A stretch of 64,000 bases of DNA, taken from NCBI RefSeq assembly GCF_902499045.1, contig NZ_CABVPL010000004.1, positions 124,001-188,000 of the forward strand, read 5' to 3'. This stretch comes from Burkholderia latens (GTDB taxonomy: Bacteria; Pseudomonadota; Gammaproteobacteria; Burkholderiales; Burkholderiaceae). The first letter of the stretch is position 1. Each line of letters begins with the position of its first letter. The notes beneath the pieces are model-generated. The model was not told the DNA's origin. It was given only the letters and a program-made list of their open reading frames with translations, and made no database searches. Below, piece by piece: positions 42,141 to 49,221 of this stretch. Both the position numbers and the translations under genes were made by a program.

Positions 42141-42937
42141 ACCGGCCTCCGGACGATCAGCGATTGTGGAACGTAAGGCCCGCCGACGAATTCCGGCCCA
42201 CTGTCGGCAGGCATGCGATCTCGCGGCACGAAGGTTTCGGCGAGATGCGCGCTGGCATCGTCCTGCGGCAGGTAGCCGAGCGCGATCGCGCGCGCGTTGG
42301 CAAAAAAGGGTGCGGGACAACGCGATACGCCATATACGATGTCGTGCGTGATGGCATCGTGCTCGAGCCCGATCCGGATCAACTGCGCAAGGTCGCGTCC
42401 GCTGACCCAGATATGCTGACGGCGTCCGTCGGCAACTTCGACATCGGCATTGCCGATCCGGATCGACAGTGCCTTGATGCCGTGTCGATGTGCGTAGAGC
42501 GCGCATGCCGCTTCCCCGAACACCTTGCTCAATGCGTAGAAACCGTCTGGCGCGATCGGCGCGTCGTCGCCGGCGAAGCCGTCGATCCGATGATGCCCGA
42601 CCACGTGGTGGCTGCTAGCGAAGACGAAGCGCGCGATGCCGAACTCACGACAAGCATCCAGCAAAAGGAGCTGGGCACGATAGTTCGCATCCAGCGTCGC
42701 CTCGAAGTCGATGTCCAGACCGTAGCTGCAAGCGAGGTGCAGGATGCCGTCGACGCCTTCAGCGGCTTCGTGCACAAGGGCGGGATCGGCGATGTCGCCG
42801 GTCAGCGCCGTCTCGTTGGCGCAAAGATCGGTCGGTTCGCGCATATCGAGTAGCTTCAGCCGGTAGTGGTCGCGCAAGTAGGGGCGCACCCGCGTGGCGA
42901 CGCCACCGGCTGCGCCGGTCACAAGGAGGGTTTTCAT
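42137..42937 (-). CDS. udh: Uronate dehydrogenase-like NAD-dependent SDR
   Basis: Extended-SDR-type uronate dehydrogenase (266 residues, the size of Udh). TGAAGGVATRV at 7-17 for NAD, FASSHHVVGHHR with S109, and the YALSK pair Y134/K138; ALSIRIGNADVE and HIWVSGRDLAQLI correspond to the known Udh pattern. It oxidises galacturonate or glucuronate to the aldaro-1,5-lactone. A GGAGGG site precedes ATG 42937. It forms an operon with the enolase-superfamily enzyme (4-base overlap) and lies behind tandem hairpins after the Dabb gene. Confidence 0.8.
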   Translation of the reverse strand: MKTLLVTGAAGGVATRVRPYLRDHYRLKLLDMREPTDLCANETALTGDIADPALVHEAAEGVDGILHLACSYGLDIDFEATLDANYRAQLLLLDACREFGIARFVFASSHHVVGHHRIDGFAGDDAPIAPDGFYALSKVFGEAACALYAHRHGIKALSIRIGNADVEVADGRRQHIWVSGRDLAQLIRIGLEHDAITHDIVYGVSRCPAPFFANARAIALGYLPQDDASAHLAETFVPRDRMPADSGPEFVGGPYVPQSLIVRRPV

Positions 42938-42970
42938 CTGAGCGTGTCTCACATCATCATTCGAATAGGC

Positions 42971-43016
42971 GCCGGTCACGCGTGGGCGTGACCGGCGGGA
43001 AAGGGCTCCGCCCTTT
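42971..43016 (-). promoter_or_regulatory. Two tandem intercistronic hairpins
   Basis: A ten-base-pair stem GCCGGTCACG / CGTGACCGGC (42971-42996) and a seven-base-pair stem AAAGGGC / GCCCTTT (43000-43016) lie back to back between the Dabb gene and uronate dehydrogenase gene on the minus strand. No U run follows, so they may set mRNA stability or relative expression within the operon. Confidence 0.5.
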
Positions 43017-43022
43017 CTGCAT

Positions 43023-43316
43023 TCATCGAGTGTAGTCGCAGGCGACCCACTCGAAATACGTCTTCAGTTCCGCGATCAACGCCTGGTGCGCGGGATGCGG
43101 CAGGTAGCGCCCGACGGCAGCCGCATTGTCGAACGTCGCCTCGAGCAGGTAATCCCAGCAGATCGGCCGGTCCAGTTCGTTAGCCGACACCCGCCACGCG
43201 CGGATGAAGTAGATTTCGCGGTCGAGGCCACGCATGCGCTCGACCAGCGCAGCTTCGCGCGCCGGGTCCGCGGCAACGTGCGGCAGACGTCGGAACATCA
43301 CGACATGCTGCATCAT
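43023..43316 (-). CDS. Stress-responsive A/B barrel (Dabb) domain protein
   Basis: Small ferredoxin-like dimeric alpha/beta barrel protein (97 residues). It begins MMQHVVMFRRLP, has REAALVERMRGLDREI, WDYLLEATFDNAAAVGRYLPHPAHQALIAEL, and ends in DYTR: the Dabb pattern of a central VGRYLPHPxH helix turn. GGAGGG stands eight bases before ATG 43316, which overlaps the stop of the upstream aldehyde dehydrogenase gene. Dabb proteins often act as small cyclases or isomerases; the role here is unknown. Confidence 0.8.
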   Translation of the reverse strand: MMQHVVMFRRLPHVAADPAREAALVERMRGLDREIYFIRAWRVSANELDRPICWDYLLEATFDNAAAVGRYLPHPAHQALIAELKTYFEWVACDYTR

Positions 43317-44755
43317 GACGGCAGCCCTCCACGATATGCGTCGATCGCCCAGCCCGGCGGGTCCTGCAGCGCGACTGGGCGCAGGAAGCGTGCCACGGCA
43401 GCGTAGCCGACAGACGTCGATTGCGGGTTCGTCGACGCGGGCCACGGGCCGCCGTGCTGCTGCGCGTCGCATACGGCGACGCCCGTGGGCACCCCGCCGA
43501 ATAGCACACGGCCGCCGATGCGTGCGGCTGCCGCTGCAAGCGCGCGGTTCTCAGGCGTGTCGTCGGTCGCACCCCACAGCGTGACAGTGAGCGAGCCGCC
43601 GATCGCCTCCAGGACCCGCAGCACGTCGGCGTTGTCGTGCACGCGGACGACGAGTGCGGCCGGTCCGAACATTTCCTCCTGCAACGCGGGCTGCGCGACG
43701 AATTGTTCTGCAGTCGTCTCGTAGAGGCGTGGCGCAGGTATCGCATCATCAGCATCGGCTGGTGCGAGCCGGGTGTGCACACCCGGCTGGGCGGCGATCG
43801 CGCTCGACGCGTGCTCGAAGCCGGCGCGCATGCCCGGCGTCAACATCCGGTGCGGCGCTTGTTTTGCGAGTGCGTCTGCCAGCGCGACGACGAAGTGCTC
43901 GCCGTCTTCGTCGTCGCGCACAAGCAGCAGCCCCGGGCTCGTGCAGAACTGGCCGCTGCCGAGCGTGATCGATGCGGCGAGCGTTGCGGCTGGCGCGTCG
44001 ACGCCATCGGCGAGCGCGGCGGGTTGCACGACGAGCGGGTTGATCGAACCGAGTTCGCCATAGAACGGCACCGGACGCGGGCGCGCATTCGCTGCGCGCC
44101 ATAGCGCGACACCGCCTTGATACGAACCGGTGAACGCGACGGCGGCGATCGCCGGATGCGATACGAGTGCAGTGCCCGCGTCACGCGGCACTTGGTCGAC
44201 AAACGCGATTACACCGGCCGGCAGGGCCTGTTCGAGCAGCACGTCGGCGGCAAGCGCATGCACGCGCCGCGACAGCTCCGGATGGCCCGCATGAGGTTTC
44301 ACGATGACGACACAGCCGGCCGCGAGTGCGGACGCCGTATCGCCGCCGAACACGGAGAACGCGAACGGAAAATTGCTGGCGGAAAACATCGCGACCGGCC
44401 CGAGCGGCTCCTGCACCCGCGTCAGCCGCGGACGGCCGACAGGCGGCGTGCCGGGTACGGCTACATCATTGATCGTCTCGAACGGCACACCGGCGTCAAC
44501 CCGCTCGGCAAAGCCGCGCAACTGAAAGGCCGTGCGCGCGAGTTCACCGTTCAGCCGCGCATGGCCAAGATGCGTTTCGTCGTGGGCAAGCGAGACGAGT
44601 TCGGCCGCATGCCGCTCGAGCGCGTCGGCGAGGCCGCGCAGGAGCGCGCTGCGTACATTCGCGGGGGCGGTGGCATACACGGGCTGAGCCTCGCGAGCGA
44701 GCGCGACGGCGCGCTCGATCGCGGGATTGGCGATGGGATCAACGACCGCGTTCAT
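43313..44755 (-). CDS. 2-oxoglutarate semialdehyde dehydrogenase-like aldehyde dehydrogenase
   Basis: Aldehyde dehydrogenase (480 residues) of the branch containing alpha-ketoglutaric semialdehyde dehydrogenase. RVQEPLGPVAMFSASNFPFAFSVFGGDTASALAAGC for cofactor binding, FTGSYQGG, base E234 in YGELGSINP and nucleophile C271 in SGQFCTSPG are intact. The SASNFPFAFS stretch is typical of KGSADH rather than general ALDHs. It would carry out the last step of aldarate breakdown to 2-oxoglutarate. Overlaps its neighbours on both sides by 3-4 bases, so it is tightly coupled. Confidence 0.86.
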   Translation of the reverse strand: MNAVVDPIANPAIERAVALAREAQPVYATAPANVRSALLRGLADALERHAAELVSLAHDETHLGHARLNGELARTAFQLRGFAERVDAGVPFETINDVAVPGTPPVGRPRLTRVQEPLGPVAMFSASNFPFAFSVFGGDTASALAAGCVVIVKPHAGHPELSRRVHALAADVLLEQALPAGVIAFVDQVPRDAGTALVSHPAIAAVAFTGSYQGGVALWRAANARPRPVPFYGELGSINPLVVQPAALADGVDAPAATLAASITLGSGQFCTSPGLLLVRDDEDGEHFVVALADALAKQAPHRMLTPGMRAGFEHASSAIAAQPGVHTRLAPADADDAIPAPRLYETTAEQFVAQPALQEEMFGPAALVVRVHDNADVLRVLEAIGGSLTVTLWGATDDTPENRALAAAAARIGGRVLFGGVPTGVAVCDAQQHGGPWPASTNPQSTSVGYAAVARFLRPVALQDPPGWAIDAYRGGLPS

Positions 44756-45204
44756 GCTTGCGGCTCCAGATGATAGCCGCGACCTGCGTAGTCGAATTCG
44801 ACGATCTCGTTGATCGCGACCGTCTTGTCCGCCGGCGCTGCATAATACGCGCGGATTTCCTTGATCCGGCAGGATTCAGGCTCGAAGACGTACCACTCAT
44901 CGCCGCGCAGCGCTGTGCCGAGCTTCGTCTTCCAGTGCGTCCATTCGATGACCGCTTCGTGAGAATCGTGCGAAACGAGGATCTTCTCGATTGTCCAGCG
45001 CGAGCCCAGCTCGGCGACGCACCATTGCCACTTGCGCGCGATGGTATCCGCGCCGCGCCACGGAATATCGGGCAATCCCGCCGGGAAGTAATGGATAGCA
45101 TCGGGCGTGAAGCACGACACGAGTTTGTCGTAATCGGCTTCGTTGCAAGCGTCGAAGTAACGGCGAATCAGTGCTGCGTATCGGGTGGGATCGAATGCTG
45201 CCAT
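44752..45204 (-). CDS. NTF2-like (SnoaL fold) protein
   Basis: A 150-residue cone-shaped alpha/beta protein: YAALIRRYFDACNEADYDKLVSCFTPDAIHYFPAG, then GADTIARKW, VIEWTHWKTKLG and EWYVFEPESCRIKEIRAYY. This is the SnoaL/NTF2-like pattern. GGAGGAGG gives a strong start at 45204. It is the first gene after the IclR-type operator at 45327 and overlaps the aldehyde dehydrogenase start. Possibly an isomerase or lactone hydrolase for a pathway intermediate; reaction unknown. Confidence 0.8.
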   Translation of the reverse strand: MAAFDPTRYAALIRRYFDACNEADYDKLVSCFTPDAIHYFPAGLPDIPWRGADTIARKWQWCVAELGSRWTIEKILVSHDSHEAVIEWTHWKTKLGTALRGDEWYVFEPESCRIKEIRAYYAAPADKTVAINEIVEFDYAGRGYHLEPQA

Positions 45205-45294
45205 CGAATGGCCTCCTCCTGGAATGGTGCGGCGGCGACACTGCACGCCGCACGTGGAATCACGCACCGAGTGTAGGAGTGAGGTGTCCTACCG

Positions 45295-46245
45295 TCACCG
45301 ATTAGAATTGGGAGCAGAGTCCGCGAGTTCCAGCATCTGGAACGAGGTGGGTTCGGCCGCCGGCTCCCATTCGAGCGAGGCGTGGGCTTCGAGTGTGGCA
45401 CCGGGCACCAGCACACGCGTGCCGGTGTCGCGGACACCGGCCGCGGCGAGGTTGAAGCCGTTTGCGACGTGGCTGACCGGTTCCACACATAGGTACGGTG
45501 CGCCGCGCGGTACATACGCGACGACGTGCGTCAGTGGCTCGCCGGCACGTAGCCGGACACGTCCGCGCGACCGTTCGACGACCGCTTCGCCTCGCCAGTC
45601 GCTCGCATAGACGACGCAGTCGCCATCGAGCCAGTCCTGTGCGTCGAGTGTGATGGAGGGCGGGGTGATTATCGAAGTGCCCGTCGGCATGAAGCGCGAA
45701 TCCAGCATCCAGCGGCGCCAGGCGTCGAAGCGGATCACGGCGCCGGCTTCAGCCGCCAGGAACGGATGCCAGCCGAGCCCGGCCGGCATGGGGCGTTCGC
45801 CTGCGTTGCGCACCGACATGCGCACGTGAAGCGTACGTCGTTCGAGCCGGAAACCGAGTTGCGCGTCGAAAGGCCAGGGCCAGTGCTCGCCTTCGTAGTG
45901 CAGCGCCAGTTCGACGGTGTCCGCGGCACGGACGACGAGACGCCACGGAAGCGCGTGTGCAATCCCGTGCAACGTGTTCGGCAGATCGAGTGGATGCGGA
46001 GGCAGCGCGTGGACTTCGTCGCCGAATGCGAGCTGCGCGCCTGCGATCCGGTTCGAATACGGAATCAGCGGATACGCGCCGGCTTTCGGCCATCCGTGCG
46101 GGGGTGCATTCCATGCGTCGAGCGGAACGACGAGATCGGTATTGCTATCGACGGCGACGAGGCGGGTAACGCGTGCACCGAGGTGCGGCGCAATGTCGGC
46201 ACGAAGCCGATCATTCACGATGGTGAGGCAGGAGGGTGAAGTCAT
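45295..46245 (-). CDS. Aldose 1-epimerase (galactose mutarotase family)
   Basis: Mutarotase-fold protein (316 residues) interconverting anomers of an aldose or uronate. ARVTRLVAVDSNTDLVVPLD, YSNRIAGAQLAFGDE (YSNRI motif), HGIAHALPWRLV with the catalytic histidine, and AGLGWHPFL with the second histidine pattern are present; the C-terminal glutamate is likely in LCVEPVSH. It follows the IclR gene by 36 bases in the same direction. Supplying the right anomer to uronate dehydrogenase would be its job. Its 3' end carries an IclR-type palindrome that serves the next gene. Confidence 0.85.
   Translation of the reverse strand: MTSPSCLTIVNDRLRADIAPHLGARVTRLVAVDSNTDLVVPLDAWNAPPHGWPKAGAYPLIPYSNRIAGAQLAFGDEVHALPPHPLDLPNTLHGIAHALPWRLVVRAADTVELALHYEGEHWPWPFDAQLGFRLERRTLHVRMSVRNAGERPMPAGLGWHPFLAAEAGAVIRFDAWRRWMLDSRFMPTGTSIITPPSITLDAQDWLDGDCVVYASDWRGEAVVERSRGRVRLRAGEPLTHVVAYVPRGAPYLCVEPVSHVANGFNLAAAGVRDTGTRVLVPGATLEAHASLEWEPAAEPTSFQMLELADSAPNSNR
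45327..45343. promoter_or_regulatory. IclR-type operator inside the epimerase 3' end
   Basis: GTTCCA-GCATC-TGGAAC, perfect six-base arms, 123 bases upstream of the NTF2-like gene start on the minus strand. Same palindrome and spacing as the sites at 33665 and 47971. It lies within coding sequence, so codon constraint cannot be ruled out as a source. Confidence 0.58.
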
Positions 46246-46281
46246 CGTTGAACCGGAAGGAGATCATGAAGCCGATGGACA

Positions 46282-47865
46282 TCAGCCATCGATTTTCAGT
46301 CGGAGCAGGTGCCCCGACAGAGGCGCACTGGCCAGCGATTCGATCGGCTGGTGATTACGGTCGCTGGTGATGTAAATCGATGCGCCGGCAGCGTTGCGGA
46401 CGAACGCGAGGCCGGTCGGCGCCGCCACCGGCAGGCTGACGATCCGGTCCAATGCGCCGTCGTCGGTGAAGCGCATGAGGCTCCAGCCGTCCTTCAGTGC
46501 GACCCAGATGCCGGCGCGATCGTCGAGCGCGATGCCGGACAGCCGTCCGGAGCCGGGTGGCATGGATGTGAACCGACGCACGGTCGCGACGCCACGCTGC
46601 AGCAGATAGACCGTGCCGGAAGCGGAGGCGGTCGCGTACGCCGTTGCGCCATCCGCAGACCACGCCAGTGCATCGATCGTCTCGTTGAACTGCCAGCGTG
46701 CGTCGAAGCGTTCCGCATCGTTGATGAAACCGAGATGGCCGCCGCCATCGCGTTGCAGCCAGCCCCACACCAGGCCAGCCGGGTCGGCAGCCAGCAATGT
46801 CACTGCCGGGTCGCACCAGACGCTCGGCCGGTCATGCGCGATGGGCTCATGTCGGCCGTCGAGCAATAGATGGCGGTCGGCCTGCACCACCAGCAGTCCT
46901 TGCGGATGGGCCTGCATGCCGGCAATCGGTGCGTCGAGATGCGCGACGATCCGATCCGTCGTTCCGTCGAATGCATGGACGGCGGGCGCGAGCGTGTCGG
47001 CCCAATAGAGCAGCCCGCGCGCGGCGAGGTACACGGGATGTGCGCCGTGGAATGCCCAGGTGCGGCTAGCTGCCTCAACCTCCTGGGGTTCGGCGGCTGC
47101 GCGTGCCGGGAGCAACTGGCTGCCGACGCGACGTGCCGCTTCCGCCAGTTCGGGACCTAGGAGTTCCAGGCGAGCGACGGACATCCGGTAAGCGGGCCCT
47201 GCGACACTCAGCGCGCCGCGAACGTGGCCCTCGGTATCGACGATTGGCGCCGCGACACAGCGCACGCCCAGCACGATCTCTTCGTCGTCGAACGCGAAGC
47301 CGCGCGTCGCGGTGATGCGCAACTCGTTTTGCAGCTGGCGACGGTCGGTGATCGTGCGCGGGGTGAGGGGCGCGAGCGTAATGCTGCGAAGCAGTGCATC
47401 GCGCTCGTCTCGACCCATGCGTGACAGGATTGCCTTGCCCTGACCCGTGCAATAAACGGGTTTGCTGCGGCCCAGGGCGGCTGCCGAGCGTTGAGAATGC
47501 GCACCGTCGCAACGTTCGAGTGAGATCACCTCGTTGCCGTCGAGCGCGGCCAGATAGGTCGTCTCCCCGGTGAGATCGCGCAGCGCGCGCAGTTCCGGTG
47601 TCGCCGCGGCAACGAGGTCCGGCATCAGGTACGCGTTGCGCACGAGTTCCAGATAGCGGAACCCGAGGCGGTAAACGCGATGGCTGGCCTCGCGGCGCAA
47701 CAGTCCGTGCTCGATCAACGTCGCGAGAATGCGATACAGCGTCGTCTTCGGAAGCCCCGCCTTTTCCAGCAGTTCGGCGTTCGTCATTCCGCGCGGCGCT
47801 GCCCCTACCAGTTCGAGCACCGTCAGCGCCTTACCGAGGGATGCGGTTCCGTCTCCAATACCCAT
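46282..47865 (-). CDS. IclR-family regulator fused to an SMP-30/gluconolactonase-like propeller
   Basis: A 527-residue fusion. Residues ~8-70 are an IclR winged helix (LGKALTVLELVGAAPRGMTNAELLEKAGLPKTTLYRIL); ~85-250 the IclR effector domain (CTGQGKAILSRM, GFAFDDEEIVLGVRCVAAPI); ~265-527 an SMP-30-like six-bladed propeller (ARGLLYWADTLAPAVHAFDG, IDALAWSADGATAY, LSGIALDDRAGIWVALKDGWSLMRF, APTGLAFV). Normal IclR proteins are about 260 residues. By eye the SMP-30 metal ligands (equivalents of E18, N154, D204) are replaced, so the propeller may sense a lactone or sugar acid rather than hydrolyse it. Start 47865 has GGTGG upstream. It probably controls the sites with GTTCCA-N5-TGGAAC. Confidence 0.88.
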   Translation of the reverse strand: MGIGDGTASLGKALTVLELVGAAPRGMTNAELLEKAGLPKTTLYRILATLIEHGLLRREASHRVYRLGFRYLELVRNAYLMPDLVAAATPELRALRDLTGETTYLAALDGNEVISLERCDGAHSQRSAAALGRSKPVYCTGQGKAILSRMGRDERDALLRSITLAPLTPRTITDRRQLQNELRITATRGFAFDDEEIVLGVRCVAAPIVDTEGHVRGALSVAGPAYRMSVARLELLGPELAEAARRVGSQLLPARAAAEPQEVEAASRTWAFHGAHPVYLAARGLLYWADTLAPAVHAFDGTTDRIVAHLDAPIAGMQAHPQGLLVVQADRHLLLDGRHEPIAHDRPSVWCDPAVTLLAADPAGLVWGWLQRDGGGHLGFINDAERFDARWQFNETIDALAWSADGATAYATASASGTVYLLQRGVATVRRFTSMPPGSGRLSGIALDDRAGIWVALKDGWSLMRFTDDGALDRIVSLPVAAPTGLAFVRNAAGASIYITSDRNHQPIESLASAPLSGHLLRLKIDG

Positions 47866-47968
47866 ATTTCCACCTTCTGGGATTCGTCTGCCTGATTGGC
47901 AGATCGGCATAGTTCATGTCCCAGACTTTATCAGTAGCATGAACTCCGTACCGGCCATGGTGCTGGCC

Positions 47969-47989
47969 GAGTTCCATTATCTGGAACTC
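47969..47989. promoter_or_regulatory. IclR-type operator in the IclR/RraA divergent promoter
   Basis: GAGTTCCA-TTATC-TGGAACTC, perfect eight-base arms, 34 bases before the RraA-like start and 104 before the IclR start. It is the best copy of the palindrome. A weaker TTTCCA-CCTTC-TGGGAT overlaps the IclR start region at 47867-47883. Confidence 0.75.
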
Positions 47990-48022
47990 GTTCATCTCTT
48001 CGTTTCAGCATGGGGACACAAC

Positions 48023-48808
48023 GTGACCATTCATTCGTATTCCGAGGGACTCGATCGGGAGATCGACCGCACCGCTCACGTGAGCGACGAAACGCTTGCG
48101 CGCCTGGCGAAGGTCAGCAGCGGATCGTTGACAACGCAGTTGTTCAAACGCGGTTTTCGCCAACCGGCGTTGGTCGGATTGCGCGCGCTGAACCACGAGG
48201 TCAAGCCGTTCGCCGGTCGTGCGTACACCATGCGGTTCATTCCGGCGCGAGAGGACATCGACACCTACGGCACGATGACGACACGGCCGAACGCGGACAA
48301 CCTGCAATGGCAAGGCATCGAACAGGTGCGCGATGGCGACGTGCTGGTCATCGACAGCCGCGACGATCCGCGCGCGGCGTCCGCCGGCAACATCCTTGTC
48401 ACGCGTCTGCTGGCGCGCGGTGCGCGCGCGATTGTCACCGACGGTGCGTTACGCGACGGATCGGAGATTGCCGCGATGCCGTTGCCCGCCTATGCGCGTG
48501 AGGTGACCGCGACGACGCGAATTTCGTATCACCATGTCGCTGATCTTCAAGTGCCGATCGGCTGTGCGGGCGTGGCCGTCTATCCTGGCGATGTGATCGT
48601 CGGTGACCGCGACGGCGTCACGGTGGTGCCCGCGCATCTGGCGGAGGAACTGGCTGAAATCTGCGAGAAGCAGGACGACATCGAGGCATATCTTGCCTTG
48701 CGCATCGCGGCCGGTGAACCGCTGTGGGGCGTCTATCCGCCGAGCGCGCAAGCTTATGCCGATTACGAGGCTTGGGTGGCGCGCGGGCGCGGCAGCGTGC
48801 TGCGTTGA
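48023..48808 (+). CDS. RraA-like family protein, probable 4-hydroxy-2-oxoacid aldolase
   Basis: RraA/HMG-aldolase-fold protein (261 residues, longer than E. coli RraA). The GTG start has GGGGA upstream. Core motifs: GDVLVIDSRDD near 105-115, GNILVTRLLARGARAIVTDGALRDGSEI with the G-x-x-R-D pair R144/D145, and YPGDVIVGDRDGVTVVP. In HMG/CHA aldolases this arginine-aspartate pair binds substrate and metal, so a class II aldolase acting on a keto-deoxy acid is likely here rather than RNase E control. It is divergent from the IclR fusion with a strong operator between. Confidence 0.8.
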   Translation: MTIHSYSEGLDREIDRTAHVSDETLARLAKVSSGSLTTQLFKRGFRQPALVGLRALNHEVKPFAGRAYTMRFIPAREDIDTYGTMTTRPNADNLQWQGIEQVRDGDVLVIDSRDDPRAASAGNILVTRLLARGARAIVTDGALRDGSEIAAMPLPAYAREVTATTRISYHHVADLQVPIGCAGVAVYPGDVIVGDRDGVTVVPAHLAEELAEICEKQDDIEAYLALRIAAGEPLWGVYPPSAQAYADYEAWVARGRGSVLR

Positions 48809-48816
48809 ATCATTGA

Positions 48817-49221
48817 TCAGAGGAGTGTCGCCTCTTCACGGACTGCTGTGGACTGGAAATTCAGCAAACGCCAGTCGCCGCCGCCAAGGCGCCACACCTC
48901 GGTTACGTAGCTGTACGTGCAAAACTCGCGCGGCGGATCCGTTTTCAGTTGCGCGCGCATGCGCAGAAACAGCCCGATGCACGCCATGTCGCTGCCTTCC
49001 GCGACATGGACAACGCGCGTTTGAATGTCCTGCACGTGCAGCGTCTGCGTCAAGAAATCGATCAGTTCGGCTTTTCGCTGTACGAGACCAGTGGAATGAA
49101 CATAGATCAGATCGTCGTCCAGCAGGTCGTCGATACCGGCGAGGTCGCCGTCAACTAGCCGACGGATGCGCTCGCCGTGCCGCGCGAGCGTGGCATGACG
49201 CAGTGCCACGTCCCCGTTCAC
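48817..49221 (-). CDS. NTF2-like (DUF4440-type) protein
   Basis: A 134-residue SnoaL-like protein: RIRRLVDGDLAGIDDLLDDDLIYVHSTGLVQRKAELIDFL, later WRLGGGDWRLLNFQST, the usual DUF4440 outline. The GTG start overlaps the stop of the FAD hydroxylase gene (GTGA), so it is translated with it. It is the last gene of the leftward aromatic unit. It may help in hydroxylation or isomerisation, but no reaction is known. Confidence 0.78.
   Translation of the reverse strand: MNGDVALRHATLARHGERIRRLVDGDLAGIDDLLDDDLIYVHSTGLVQRKAELIDFLTQTLHVQDIQTRVVHVAEGSDMACIGLFLRMRAQLKTDPPREFCTYSYVTEVWRLGGGDWRLLNFQSTAVREEATLL

Noticed and set aside
45327-45343. Palindrome as chance outcome of the epimerase C-terminal codons
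   Set aside because: Considered but not accepted as the sole explanation, since the same arms and spacer recur at two non-coding promoter sites of the same pathway; kept with lower confidence.
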